Notes under the pieces: model-generated
Databases searched by the model: none
What the model was told of the DNA's origin: nothing
What the model saw: only the letters and a program-made list of their open reading frames with translations
Origin: Bacillota bacterium
GTDB taxonomy: Bacteria > Bacillota > Clostridia > Peptostreptococcales > Anaerovoracaceae
Length of the DNA stretch: 28,813 bases
Assembly: GCA_016284485.1 (NCBI GenBank)
Contig: JAEEOX010000136.1
Location: 1 to 28,813, forward strand
Reading direction: 5' to 3'
Shown here: piece after piece, positions 21,086 to 28,813 of the stretch
Numbering within the stretch: position 1 is the stretch's first letter
Layout of the letters: every line of letters starts with the position of its first letter
Program-made: the position numbers and the translations under genes

Positions 21086-21853
21086 TTAGCAGATGGTCTT
21101 GCCGCCGTCAGCAACGAAGTTGCAGCCGTTTACGAAGCTGGCCTCGTCGGAGCAGAGAAAAGCCACACAGTTGGCCATCTCCATGGGGCTTGCGGGACGC
21201 TCCATGGGTCCGAGGACGATGTTGTCAGTGGGATCGTCGAAGCCGTTGCCCTTGTAGGACTCCATGACTTCTCTGTACATGCCGGTATCAACCCAGCCCG
21301 GGGAGATGGAGTTGATCCTTACGCCGTTGACGCCGTTCTCTGCGGCAGCGGTCTTGGTGATCTCGATGATGGCAGCCTTGGATGCGCCGTAGGCCACCTC
21401 GAAGGTGTATCCGAACATTCCGGAGCAGGATCCGAAGTTGACGATGGCTCCTTTGCCCTTGGCCTGCATGATGGGAAGTGTGTAGTGCATCATGAGAAGT
21501 GTGCCGAAGAAGTTGATGTTCATGATCTTCTTCATGTCCTCATACTTGTATTCCTCGATCCTTGCGGTGGGTCCCTGGATGCCTGCGGTGTTGACCAGAA
21601 TGTCAACTGTGCCGAAGTGAGCGACTACCTTCTCCACAAGGCCTCTGACCTGCTCTTCATCGGCAAGGTCGCCTGCCAGGCAGAGAACTCTCTCCTTGTC
21701 GAGGCCCAGTTTCTCAACTGTCTTCTCGCAAAGCTCTTCTCTGATGTCCAGGAGCGCTACCTTGGCTCCGTTGTCATAGAATTTTTTGACGCAGGCCGAT
21801 CCGATGCCGCCGGCTGCTCCTGTTATGATCGCCACTCTGTCCTGAAAATCCAT
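21086..21853 (-). CDS. Short-chain dehydrogenase/reductase
   Basis: 255-residue classical SDR, NAD(P)-dependent. The cofactor loop TGAAGGIG is at 11-18, DLADEEQ at about 62, NTAGIQG at 88-94, and the catalytic triad is Ser-142, Tyr-155 and Lys-159 (YGASK). An acidic residue after the second strand (LLDIRE) favours NAD(H). The substrate is not deducible; 3-hydroxy or 2-hydroxy acid/ketone is usual. Ribosome site AAGGAGG. It lies downstream of the M20 gene and 37 bp before the C_GCAxxG_C_C gene, probably the same transcript as the activase. Confidence 0.92.
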   Translation of the reverse strand: MDFQDRVAIITGAAGGIGSACVKKFYDNGAKVALLDIREELCEKTVEKLGLDKERVLCLAGDLADEEQVRGLVEKVVAHFGTVDILVNTAGIQGPTARIEEYKYEDMKKIMNINFFGTLLMMHYTLPIMQAKGKGAIVNFGSCSGMFGYTFEVAYGASKAAIIEITKTAAAENGVNGVRINSISPGWVDTGMYREVMESYKGNGFDDPTDNIVLGPMERPASPMEMANCVAFLCSDEASFVNGCNFVADGGKTIC

Positions 21854-21899
21854 ATTAATCCTCCTTGAATGTCATCAGTTTCGATTTCGATTATTCCCT

Positions 21900-21914
21900 G
21901 TATATGAAATATAC
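21900..21914. promoter_or_regulatory. Palindrome between the M20 and SDR genes
   Basis: GTATAT-GAA-ATATAC, a perfect 15-bp inverted repeat in a 72-bp AT-rich gap. It may be an internal operator or promoter region for the SDR pair. Confidence 0.4.
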
Positions 21915-21925
21915 TTTATAGACTG

Positions 21926-23092
21926 TTACATGGCCGTGGTCTCGTCGAATTCCTTCTTCATGGCCTCGACGAATTCAGGCTGTGTCAGCACGTCTTCAGC
22001 TGTCATGACGAAAGCTTCCGCCACCAGCTTCATCTGCTCATAGGCGTAGTCTGTGTCTGCCGCCACGCAGAACTCATTGGTGTGGATGCCCACAGCCGGA
22101 TCTCCGGTGACGTCCCAGAGCTGGTGGATGGTGGGGCAGCAGTAGCTGACGTTTCCGATGTCCGAGGAACCGCCGAAGTCCACATGTCTGATAGGTGTCT
22201 CCGGGGCCACCTCTCTCAAGTGAGCCATCGATCTCTCAGAAAGGGTCTCGTTGGTGTGGAGGTCATCGTAGTAACCCTCGAAGTTGGTTATCTTCACCTC
22301 ACATCCGGTGGCGAGAGCGGCGCCTCTGGCGCAGTTCTTGATCTTTTCTGAGAATCCGTGCACGTACTTGGATGTGTTGGCGCGGATGTAGAAGTCGCAG
22401 CTGGCGTAGTCCGGGACCGCATTTCCCACGGTACCGCCGTTGGGGATGATGCCGGAAACTCTGGCGTCGGGGGTCACGTGCTGTCTCAGGGCGTTGATCC
22501 CGTTGAAAGTCTCGATCACCGCGTTCAGAGCGTTGACTCCGTCCCAGGGAGCCGTGCCCGTGTGGGCGGACTTTCCGAAGAACTCGAACCTCTGGGAATC
22601 CAGGGCGGCCATCATTCCGCTGGGAGCGTGGCATCCGAAGGGATGTCCCATGATGGCGCAGGCCAGGTCGTCATAGTAGCCCTGCTCAGCCAGGATGCAC
22701 TTGGCGCCCATTGTCTCCTCCGCAGGTGAGCCGATGACTCTCACCTCTCCGCCGTACTGGTCCACCGCATCCTTCATGGCGATGGCGGTCAGGCAGGCAA
22801 GGGTGCCGATCAGGTTGTGACCGCAGGCGTGGCCCAGGCCGCGAAGAGCGTCGTACTCAGCGGGGAATCCGATGACCGGGCCCGGCTTCTCGCCCTTGTA
22901 GGATGCGATGAAGGCCGTCTCCAGTCCGCAGACCCCCTTCTCCACCGTGAAACCGTGGTCCTCCAGAAGTCCGGTCAGTCTGGCGAAAGCCTGGAACTCC
23001 TGGTTACCCAGTTCGGGGTTCTCGTGGATGAAGTGCGCCGCCTCCCTTATCTCGGGAAATACTGCTTCGATACGTTCTTTAGGACTTTTCAT
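21926..23092 (-). CDS. M20 amidohydrolase, AbgB-like (second copy)
   Basis: 388-residue M20D-type amidohydrolase, related to the protein at 17829-19022 (shared EYDALRGLGHACGH, GNVSYCCPTIHQLWDV, and the late His in GIHTNEF). Catalytic Glu in GSPAEETMGAKC. A dimerisation domain with SAHTGTAPWDGVNALNA is present. Expected to cleave an N-acyl or peptide-like amide; substrate unknown. The ATG lies 8 nt after AAAGGAG; the longer frame to 23164 runs into the activase gene. It is 58 bp downstream of the activase, placing an amide hydrolase in a radical-enzyme-linked cluster, which is unusual. Confidence 0.9.
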   Translation of the reverse strand: MKSPKERIEAVFPEIREAAHFIHENPELGNQEFQAFARLTGLLEDHGFTVEKGVCGLETAFIASYKGEKPGPVIGFPAEYDALRGLGHACGHNLIGTLACLTAIAMKDAVDQYGGEVRVIGSPAEETMGAKCILAEQGYYDDLACAIMGHPFGCHAPSGMMAALDSQRFEFFGKSAHTGTAPWDGVNALNAVIETFNGINALRQHVTPDARVSGIIPNGGTVGNAVPDYASCDFYIRANTSKYVHGFSEKIKNCARGAALATGCEVKITNFEGYYDDLHTNETLSERSMAHLREVAPETPIRHVDFGGSSDIGNVSYCCPTIHQLWDVTGDPAVGIHTNEFCVAADTDYAYEQMKLVAEAFVMTAEDVLTQPEFVEAMKKEFDETTAM

Positions 23093-23150
23093 CTGAATGA
23101 CTCCTTTCGTATGGCGGGCCCTGCCCGCGCAAAAGATCCGTTCCGGACCC

Positions 23151-24131
23151 TTAAGCTTTACCAAGTACTTCCACGTACATTCCGGCTTTTTCCCGGAACA
23201 CGCGGCCGATCTCCTCCACTCTCTCGTCCGAGGGCGGTTCGAACTGGATGGGGTCTCCTCCGATGTTGCGCTTCTTGGAAGCGCCCAGTGTGTGATATGG
23301 AAGCAGGGTGACTCGCTTAAGCCCGTTCTCCCTGTAGAATTCTGCCGTACGCTCTATGATGCTGTCGGTATCGTTGACGCCGTGGATCAGGGGCATGCGC
23401 ATCCAGATCTTTTCTCTCAGTTCCGGATCTCCGGCCAGGGTCCTGAGATTCTCCAGGATCGGGCCGTTGTCCACTCCGGTGTACTCTCTGTGAGTCTCCG
23501 GGTCTATGGACTTCATGTCGTAGAGCACGTATTCCAGGTTGGGATAGGAGGCCAGTCTCATAAGGTCCTCAGTCCTTCCCAGTCCCGATGTGTCGAGACA
23601 TACCTTGATCCCTCTCTCCCCTGCCAGCCTGATGAGCTCCTCGGCGAAGGCCGCCTGAGCCAGAGGCTCTCCGCCGGACACGGTCATGCCGCCTCCGGTA
23701 TGGTCGTAGAAGGATTCGTCCTGTCCCACCTTGGCCATGACCTCTTCCGGGGTCATCCTCTGAGCAACTGCCTTGAGGGCGTTGGCGGTGCAGTTGTCCG
23801 CGCACTTCAGGCAATGATCGCAGAGCTCCCAGTCGATGACGATCTGGCCGTTCTCGTCGGCGGACACCGCCCCTCTGGGGCAGACACCGATGCAGTAGCC
23901 GCAGTGGATGCAGCTGTTGGGCATCCTGATGAGCTGCTGGTCAAAGCTGATGAGCTCAGGGTTGTGACACCACTGGCAGTTCAGGGGGCAGCCCTTCAGG
24001 AACACAGTGGTCCTGATGCCGGGGCCGTCCTCGGTGCTGAACTTCTGGATGCCGCCTACCAGTGCGGATATGTTGTTTTTTGGGTCGTCTGTATTGTTGT
24101 GCATTGGGTTTTTTGCGAAATATATGGTCAT
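23151..24131 (-). CDS. Glycyl-radical-enzyme activating protein (radical SAM)
   Basis: 326-residue PflA/HpdA/CutD-like activase that uses SAM to place the glycyl radical on a partner enzyme. The radical SAM cluster motif is CPLNCQWC (Cys 48, 52, 55) after STEDGPGIRTTVF. A ferredoxin insert with two 4Fe-4S sets follows: CIHCGYCIGVC (74-84) and CDHCLKCADNC (104-114), typical of activases for enzymes other than pyruvate formate-lyase. VSGGEPLAQ and DTSGLG follow. The ATG has GGAGAG just upstream. No glycyl radical enzyme gene lies in the window, so the partner is elsewhere or lost. It is the first gene of the group activase, M20, SDR, C_GCAxxG_C_C, and is divergent from an AraC regulator. Confidence 0.93.
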   Translation of the reverse strand: MTIYFAKNPMHNNTDDPKNNISALVGGIQKFSTEDGPGIRTTVFLKGCPLNCQWCHNPELISFDQQLIRMPNSCIHCGYCIGVCPRGAVSADENGQIVIDWELCDHCLKCADNCTANALKAVAQRMTPEEVMAKVGQDESFYDHTGGGMTVSGGEPLAQAAFAEELIRLAGERGIKVCLDTSGLGRTEDLMRLASYPNLEYVLYDMKSIDPETHREYTGVDNGPILENLRTLAGDPELREKIWMRMPLIHGVNDTDSIIERTAEFYRENGLKRVTLLPYHTLGASKKRNIGGDPIQFEPPSDERVEEIGRVFREKAGMYVEVLGKA

Positions 24132-24145
24132 TTCTCTCCGATAAT

Positions 24146-24174
24146 ATTGTATTTCATACCCGCCCCCTTCTCAA
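24146..24174 (-). promoter_or_regulatory. Promoter of the activase cluster
   Basis: Minus strand: TTGAGA (24174-24169), 17-bp spacer, TACAAT (24151-24146). The expected mRNA start is only about 8 nt before the ATG, so the leader is very short. Confidence 0.6.
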
Positions 24175-24187
24175 CTCAAAACTTGTT

Positions 24188-24204
24188 ACAAAACGTTATT
24201 TTGT
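24188..24204. promoter_or_regulatory. Palindromic operator candidate between divergent promoters
   Basis: ACAAAA-CGTTA-TTTTGT, perfect 6-bp arms, touching the -35 of the AraC gene and 14 bp upstream of the activase -35. A natural site for the regulator to act on both directions; inferred. Confidence 0.5.
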
Positions 24205-24232
24205 TGCTTAAGAACCTGATTTGTGGTATTGT
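24204..24232 (+). promoter_or_regulatory. Promoter of the AraC-type regulator
   Basis: TTGCTT (24204-24209), 17-bp spacer, TATTGT (24227-24232) with a TG extension, about 45 bp before the ATG and its GGAGGAG site. Confidence 0.65.
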
Positions 24233-24276
24233 TTGGATAGCAAAAAAATCGATTTTATTGCCCGGAGGAGAACGAC

Positions 24277-26142
24277 ATGCTTCTTGAAAAATCTTCCTAC
24301 TCAAACGACTTTCCGCTTCAGATCCGTGTCATGCAGGTAAAGGACTATCCTCTTCACTATCACCAGGACATCGAGCTGGTCTACGTCCTGGAGGGAGAGG
24401 TGCTTCTCAGAAGCGGATACTGCACATACAGCCTCCACGAGGGTGATCTTTTCTGCAATAACGGTCACGAGGTGCACTCCATCAGCTCCGCCACCGGAGA
24501 CAACGTGGTCTGCTCCATCAAGATCTCAAACAGCTTCTTCACCCAGTACTTCCCCAAGCTGTCACATTCAAGCTACAGGACCTACTCCAAGGTACCACAT
24601 GACGAGAGATACGACACGCTGAGGCGCTTCTACCTCACCATTCTTCATGATTTCCTGAAGAAGAATTTCGATTACAAAAAACAATGCATATATCAGATGA
24701 ACGAGATGATCAAGTACCTTAACAAGTACTTCAATCTCTTCTCCGTGTCCGATAAGATCGTGGTGGGCTTCGAATCCAGCAACCAGATCACCATAGACCG
24801 CATCAGCCGGATCACCGACTACATATACGCAAACTATGCCGACAAGATCACTCTCCAGAATCTGTCCGAATCGGAGCACCTGTCCCCCTTCTACCTGTCC
24901 CACCTCATCCACGAGTACACAGGCATGAGTTTCAGGGACTTCCTCTGCTTCGCCAGAGCTGAGCGCTCCGAGATCGCCCTCCTTGAGACCGACAAAAAGA
25001 TCAGCGCCATCGCCAAGGAATCCGGCTTCTCCACCACCGCCTACTACAAAAAATACTTCGAGCAGTGGTTCGGTCACTCTCCCGAGGAACACAGGGTGCT
25101 CTGCCGCCCCGAGATCTCCGGGCCGGATCATCCCGGCAGCATGAAGGACGTGCCCCTCAGCAAGGCCGTCGCCCTCACCGAGAAAATGCTCTCGCTGATC
25201 ACGTCCCAGGACGTGGCCAGCTCCCATATCTCCAGAGCCAAACTGGACCTGGACATCTCAGGCCAGGGTGAGACCGCCACTTCCCTGAGGCCGGTGTTCA
25301 CCGTGAACATCACCGATGAAGACTACGAGATGCTGGGGAACTCCATCCCCTCCATTCTCCGGGAACTTCTGGGTGACGCGGAAGCCAAGATCAGCATCCC
25401 CGAGAATCAGGTGAGCCAGCAGGGCGGCCTGGCAGATCTCCTTAGGGAAAGCGGCTTCAGCATCACCGCATCCCACACCCTGCAGCCCCAGAGGGAACAG
25501 GCGCCACACTACGGCAACGACACCTGCATGGCTCCCATCCACGTTCTCAAAAACTATCTCTTCGGCATGAACGATGAGATCAGGATCCGCTTCAGAGATC
25601 AGGGAGACGTGGGCATGATATTCAAGGGTCAGAACGGAAGTCTCACCTCCGGATGCATCCGCAAAACACTGTTTTTCGGCTATCAGTTCCTTTCATTCAT
25701 GAAGGGCGATCTGCTGTCGCTGGGTCCCAACCACGCAGTCATGAAACTGGAGGGCGAGAGCCCTGCCTACATGGCCCTGGTCATGAACTACGACGAGCGG
25801 TCCGAACGCCTCATGGACGTCAGTTCCACAGTCTACCAGGCCTATGACGCCATCTCCGGCTGCATGGACGAACTGGAAGCCAACCTGACATTCCCGGTGC
25901 TCCCGGGCACCTACTACGCCGCCAGATACCTGATCAACGACTCCGCGTCCATCTTCGGCCTCATGGGCAAGGTGGGCTTCCCCGAAACAGGCCGCGACGT
26001 CTGGGATCCCTTCAGGCGCCTGATATCCGGAAGCCACAAGAGCGAAACAGGCCTCTACAATTTCAAGGATACCGCCAACCTCAGCTTCAACCTGCGCGGC
26101 GTTGGCATGGAGATCATGATGCTGAGACTGAAGGAAGAATAA
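24277..26142 (+). CDS. AraC-family regulator with GH39-like C-terminal half
   Basis: 621-residue transcription factor. Residues about 10-95 form a cupin sensor (YPLHYHQDIELVYVLEGE, LHEGDLFCNNGHEVHSI). Residues about 173-275 are the double helix-turn-helix DNA-binding domain (ITLQNLSESEHLSPFYLSHLIHEYTGMSFRDF and the second helix in SAIAKESGFSTTAYYKKYF). The remaining 340 residues resemble the glycoside-hydrolase-39-like tail of some clostridial AraC proteins, with CIRKTLFFGYQFLSFM, YMALVMNYDE and LPGTYYAARYLIN. It probably serves as a sensor rather than an enzyme. It is transcribed away from the activase cluster with shared control DNA, so it likely regulates that cluster and itself. The strong GGAGGAG site fixes the start. 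Confidence 0.9.
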   Translation: MLLEKSSYSNDFPLQIRVMQVKDYPLHYHQDIELVYVLEGEVLLRSGYCTYSLHEGDLFCNNGHEVHSISSATGDNVVCSIKISNSFFTQYFPKLSHSSYRTYSKVPHDERYDTLRRFYLTILHDFLKKNFDYKKQCIYQMNEMIKYLNKYFNLFSVSDKIVVGFESSNQITIDRISRITDYIYANYADKITLQNLSESEHLSPFYLSHLIHEYTGMSFRDFLCFARAERSEIALLETDKKISAIAKESGFSTTAYYKKYFEQWFGHSPEEHRVLCRPEISGPDHPGSMKDVPLSKAVALTEKMLSLITSQDVASSHISRAKLDLDISGQGETATSLRPVFTVNITDEDYEMLGNSIPSILRELLGDAEAKISIPENQVSQQGGLADLLRESGFSITASHTLQPQREQAPHYGNDTCMAPIHVLKNYLFGMNDEIRIRFRDQGDVGMIFKGQNGSLTSGCIRKTLFFGYQFLSFMKGDLLSLGPNHAVMKLEGESPAYMALVMNYDERSERLMDVSSTVYQAYDAISGCMDELEANLTFPVLPGTYYAARYLINDSASIFGLMGKVGFPETGRDVWDPFRRLISGSHKSETGLYNFKDTANLSFNLRGVGMEIMMLRLKEE

Positions 26143-26158
26143 ATATGACTTGTTCACT

Positions 26159-26189
26159 AACCGGCCTCTGTGTGGGGCCGGTTTTTTTG
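26159..26189 (+). terminator. Terminator of the AraC regulator gene
   Basis: AACCGGCC/GGCCGGTT with a 9-nt loop (26159-26183), followed by T5. Confidence 0.9.
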
Positions 26190-26221
26190 CGCAAAAAAAC
26201 TCCGCCCGCAGGCGGAGTTTT
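26189..26221 (-). terminator. Terminator of the CoA-disulfide reductase gene
   Basis: An 11-bp stem AAAACTCCGCC/GGCGGAGTTTT (26196-26221) with a 4-nt loop. On the minus strand it lies 13 bp after the stop and is followed by further T. Confidence 0.9.
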
Positions 26222-26234
26222 CACATCTCACAGA

Positions 26235-27950
26235 TCAGTTGAAATTGTACTGGGTCACTATGGGCTCCCTTCCCTGAGTCTTGTCGTTGAAGTACTCGTA
26301 GAGGCTGATGCCCAGGAAGGATCCGCTGATGTTCACGATGTTGTTGAAGCCGTTGCCCTGGAGGCAGCAGATGGAGTAGTAGCTCCTCTGGCTGGAACGG
26401 CAGTGAACGTATACCGGCACGTCCCTGGGGATCTCGTCCAGGCGTTCTCTCAGCTGGCTCAGCGGGATGTTGTGGGCGCCCTTGATGTGGCCTGAGGCGT
26501 ATTCGCTCTCCTCGCGGACGTCCACGATGTAGGCGCCGGACTCCACCAGCCCTCTGACATCACTGACATGCACCTGGGTGTACCTGCCGTTCAAAACATT
26601 CAGTGCCACCAGTGCTCCGAAGTTGACCACGTCCTTCGCGGTGCTGAAGACAGGTGAATAGCAGAGTTCCAGTGTCTTCAGGTCCTCAAGTGTGGCGCCC
26701 ATGGTGATCATGGCTGCGATGACGTCGATCCTCTTGTCAGCCTCGCCCTTGCCAATGGCCTGGGCACCCAGGATCTTGCCGGTGGGCACCTCAAAGATCA
26801 GCTTGAAGGCCATGTAGTGGCTGTCGGGCATCATTCCCACCTTGTCGTTGGGGAAGATCATGACCGAGTCGAAGCTGTAGCCGGCCTTGGCAGCGGTCTT
26901 TTCGTTGAGGCCGGTGGATGCCGCGTTCTGGCTGAATACCCTGACGCAGGAGGATCCGATGAATCCTTTGTAAGTATTGCTGATACCATACATGTGGTCT
27001 GCCGCAGCTCTGGCTTCCCACTGGGCGGGGCCTGCCAGGGCGAGACGTCCGGGCTTGTGGGTCAGCATGTTGAAGATCTCGATGGCGTCACCCACAGCGT
27101 AGATGTCGGGGTCTGAAGTCTGGAAGTTATGATTCACCTTGATGCCGCCGGTCTCTCCGATCTCCAGGCCGGCGTCCTTTGCCAGACCGGTCTCGGGAGC
27201 CACGCCGATGGACATGATGACGCAGTCCGCGGGCACCCGGAACTCCTCCTTCTCGCCGTCAGCACCGGTCCTGACCGCCGTTACCGCACCGTCACCTATG
27301 GCCGTCACCGTGCTGGAAAGGTGGAGGTCTATGCCGTTGTCGTCCAGTTCTTTGTGGAGGATCTGCACCATGTCGTAGTCGAAGGGCGCCATGATCTGAT
27401 CGAGTCCCTCGATGAGGGCCACCTTCTTCCCGGCCTTCACCACGTTCTCCGCGGTCTCGATGCCGATGAATCCGCCGCCCACCACCACGACGTTCTCCAC
27501 CTCGGGTCTGTCGATATAGGCTTTGACCCTGACGATGTCTGTGACGTTCCTGATGCTGAACACATTGTCCCTGTCGATCCCCTGGATGCTCTTTGGCATG
27601 ATGGGTCTGGCGCCGGGAGCGAGGACCAGCTTGTCATAGCTTTCCTCGTAGGTCTCGCCGGTAATGTGATCGCTGACCGTCACTGTCTTGCGGTCGCGGT
27701 TGATCTTGGTGACCTCACTCATGATGCGGGCCTCGATGTCGTGGGAACGCTTGAAGGCGCCCGGCGACATGAGCACCAGGCTTTCCTGCCTGGGAACCAC
27801 GTTTCCCAGATGGTAGGGAAGAGCACAGTTGGAGAAGGAGACGTGCTCGCCTCTCTCAAACATGACGATCTCGGCCTTGGCGTCCAGTCTGCGCACCCTG
27901 GCGGCAGCTGATGCTCCGCCGGCCACTCCGCCTACTACTACTAATTTCAT
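26235..27950 (-). CDS. CoA-disulfide reductase / NADH oxidase-type flavoprotein with rhodanese domain
   Basis: 571-residue FAD-dependent pyridine-nucleotide disulfide oxidoreductase fused to a rhodanese domain (CoADR-Rhd type). Members reduce CoA disulfide, polysulfide or persulfide with NAD(P)H. The FAD loop is VVGGVAGGASAA (5-16). The single redox Cys-42 is in SFSNCALPYHLG. A second nucleotide loop is VVVGGGFIGIETAE, and the FAD-end motif is YAVGDAIE. Residues about 470-560 are rhodanese, with the active Cys-517 in VHCRSSQRS. Ribosome site AGGAGG, 6 nt before the ATG. A single-gene unit with its own terminator; a role in thiol/sulfur redox balance is likely. Confidence 0.93.
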   Translation of the reverse strand: MKLVVVGGVAGGASAAARVRRLDAKAEIVMFERGEHVSFSNCALPYHLGNVVPRQESLVLMSPGAFKRSHDIEARIMSEVTKINRDRKTVTVSDHITGETYEESYDKLVLAPGARPIMPKSIQGIDRDNVFSIRNVTDIVRVKAYIDRPEVENVVVVGGGFIGIETAENVVKAGKKVALIEGLDQIMAPFDYDMVQILHKELDDNGIDLHLSSTVTAIGDGAVTAVRTGADGEKEEFRVPADCVIMSIGVAPETGLAKDAGLEIGETGGIKVNHNFQTSDPDIYAVGDAIEIFNMLTHKPGRLALAGPAQWEARAAADHMYGISNTYKGFIGSSCVRVFSQNAASTGLNEKTAAKAGYSFDSVMIFPNDKVGMMPDSHYMAFKLIFEVPTGKILGAQAIGKGEADKRIDVIAAMITMGATLEDLKTLELCYSPVFSTAKDVVNFGALVALNVLNGRYTQVHVSDVRGLVESGAYIVDVREESEYASGHIKGAHNIPLSQLRERLDEIPRDVPVYVHCRSSQRSYYSICCLQGNGFNNIVNISGSFLGISLYEYFNDKTQGREPIVTQYNFN

Positions 27951-28012
27951 ACAGTTCCTCCTGTTGCAAAATATCTAAAGCCGTTTGTTTACTTTCGGGG
28001 ATATGATCAGCC

Positions 28013-28028
28013 GCGCACCGACGTGCGC
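28013..28028 (-). other. Hairpin after the PARG-like gene
   Basis: GCGCAC/GTGCGC with a 4-nt loop, 11 bp after the stop on the minus strand. No T-run follows, so terminator function is doubtful. Confidence 0.35.
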
Positions 28029-28039
28029 AACGCTAAAGG

Positions 28040-28813
28040 CTACTCCAGGGGTGCCTGCAGCACCTTGCTGAAGACCTCGTAGTTGCGATTGATCCAGGAA
28101 CCTTTCTTCACCGCGAAGATCACGCTCCTGAAGTATTTTGCGTAGTCCTTCTCCAGGAGAACGTACCTGAAGCAATCCGACACCAGCGCGGGCGGATTGT
28201 TGAAGGCGCCGCAGCCGAAGGCTCCGAGGATCAAAACGTCCGCGTCGTTCTCAATGGCCGCCTCCAGGATGTTCACGATCCTGGAATCGAAGGCCTCGAC
28301 CAGCTGGCCCCTGGGCACCGGCCGGGTCTTCTCGGGGTGCAGATGCGGGGCTGCGCAGGTGATCACGTCAGTCCTGAACCAGTCCTCACGGGCTTTCAGG
28401 CTGTAGTCGTCGTTTTTGAACACCGTGACCCCGGGGCTGTAGATCAGATTGTCCGTGCCCAGGTCCCCGGTATTCCTGCGGTTCCAGCCGTAGTAGTTCT
28501 CAATGAAGTAGCGGCGGGTTATGGCGTTGTAGAGATTGCTTGTCCTGCAGAGGTCCTCCTCCTGGGCCCTGGAGCCGCGCTCCACTCCGCCGCCCGGGTT
28601 ATATGCGTTGGCGAAGTTCAGCACACAGATCCTGCCCTCGCCCACGTGGAGGGCGGCCTCCTGGAAGGTGCTCCTGTCGGTGACCGTGATGTTGAACTCC
28701 TGGTTCTTCACGGTCCTGTTCTCAGCCCGGAAGCCCTGGCGGTACATCCAGGACTTTCTGGTGGTCTCCTCGGTGAGCGCAGCAAGCTCCGGATCCTCTT
28801 TGATCAGCGCCTG
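28040..28813 (-). CDS. TIGR02452 / bacterial PARG-type protein, N-terminus cut by window edge
   Basis: Macro-domain-related protein of the TIGR02452 family, which includes bacterial poly(ADP-ribose) glycohydrolase-like enzymes. The signature lies in NFANAYNPGGGVERGSRAQEE: the GGG loop followed after six residues by QEE, the catalytic Glu region. LGAFGCGAFNNPP near the C-terminus is the second ribose-binding loop. The first in-window ATG (28747) has no ribosome site. The frame continues open for 22 more codons to the window edge with protein-like sequence (KEDPELAALTEETTRKSW), so the true start lies outside. The gap to the next gene is 90 bp; they may be co-transcribed. Confidence 0.88.
   Translation of the reverse strand, partial: QALIKEDPELAALTEETTRKSWMYRQGFRAENRTVKNQEFNITVTDRSTFQEAALHVGEGRICVLNFANAYNPGGGVERGSRAQEEDLCRTSNLYNAITRRYFIENYYGWNRRNTGDLGTDNLIYSPGVTVFKNDDYSLKAREDWFRTDVITCAAPHLHPEKTRPVPRGQLVEAFDSRIVNILEAAIENDADVLILGAFGCGAFNNPPALVSDCFRYVLLEKDYAKYFRSVIFAVKKGSWINRNYEVFSKVLQAPLE

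Noticed and set aside
23097..24287. A 396-residue plus-strand open frame opposite the activase
   Set aside because: Antisense to a gene with complete radical SAM and ferredoxin motifs; no start signals and no family features.

Overview
The window looks like a chromosomal segment of a GC-rich anaerobe of the Bacillota, probably class Clostridia. Supporting signs are strong AAGGAGG ribosome sites, TTGACA/TATAAT-type promoters, and anaerobe-typical genes: a glycyl-radical-enzyme activase, a TatD-associated radical SAM protein, a ferredoxin-type aldo/keto reductase, a C_GCAxxG_C_C redox protein and a CoA-disulfide reductase with a rhodanese domain. Sugar-uptake genes are absent, while four M20-type amidohydrolases, a PepC-like peptidase and a YfcC-type carrier are present. 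This suggests an amino-acid or peptide fermenter. Genus cannot be told from the sequence.

Region 1 (1-6550) is housekeeping with repeat-rich gaps. It holds a Y-family polymerase (cut by the window edge), a TSCPD-domain protein, a YlmH-like S4 RNA-binding protein, two small unrecognised proteins, a half-size ABC exporter and a tRNA-Leu. The gaps hold three different families of short repeats: an 84-bp tandem array (2671-2970), a 54-bp hairpin array (4056-4225) and three GTACAGTA hairpins (6132-6325).

Region 2 (6679-13445) is a plus-strand run: an aldo/keto reductase with ferredoxin motifs, a radical SAM protein, a nucleotidyltransferase, a DUF2148 ferredoxin-like protein, an M20 amidohydrolase with an unusual insertion, and a lipoprotein, ending at a terminator. 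A separately promoted threonine-aldolase-like enzyme follows, with its own terminator.

Region 3 (13492-24131) is minus-strand. It contains a YfcC-type carrier, an ArgE-like M20 enzyme behind a promoter with a palindromic operator candidate, and a five-gene operon (PepC, M20, YgjP-type metallopeptidase, double zinc ribbon, SGNH hydrolase). Next is a four-gene group of glycyl-radical activase, M20, SDR and C_GCAxxG_C_C protein. An AraC-type regulator with a large GH39-like C-terminal half is divergent from this last group (24277-26142). No glycyl radical enzyme is present, so the activase is an orphan here.

Region 4 (26159-28813) has two back-to-back terminators, a CoA-disulfide reductase/rhodanese fusion and a TIGR02452 (bacterial PARG-type) protein cut by the window edge.

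The most unusual material is the set of three repeat families, the orphan activase cluster with its AraC/GH39-like regulator, and a tRNA-Leu whose anticodon reads as AAG.
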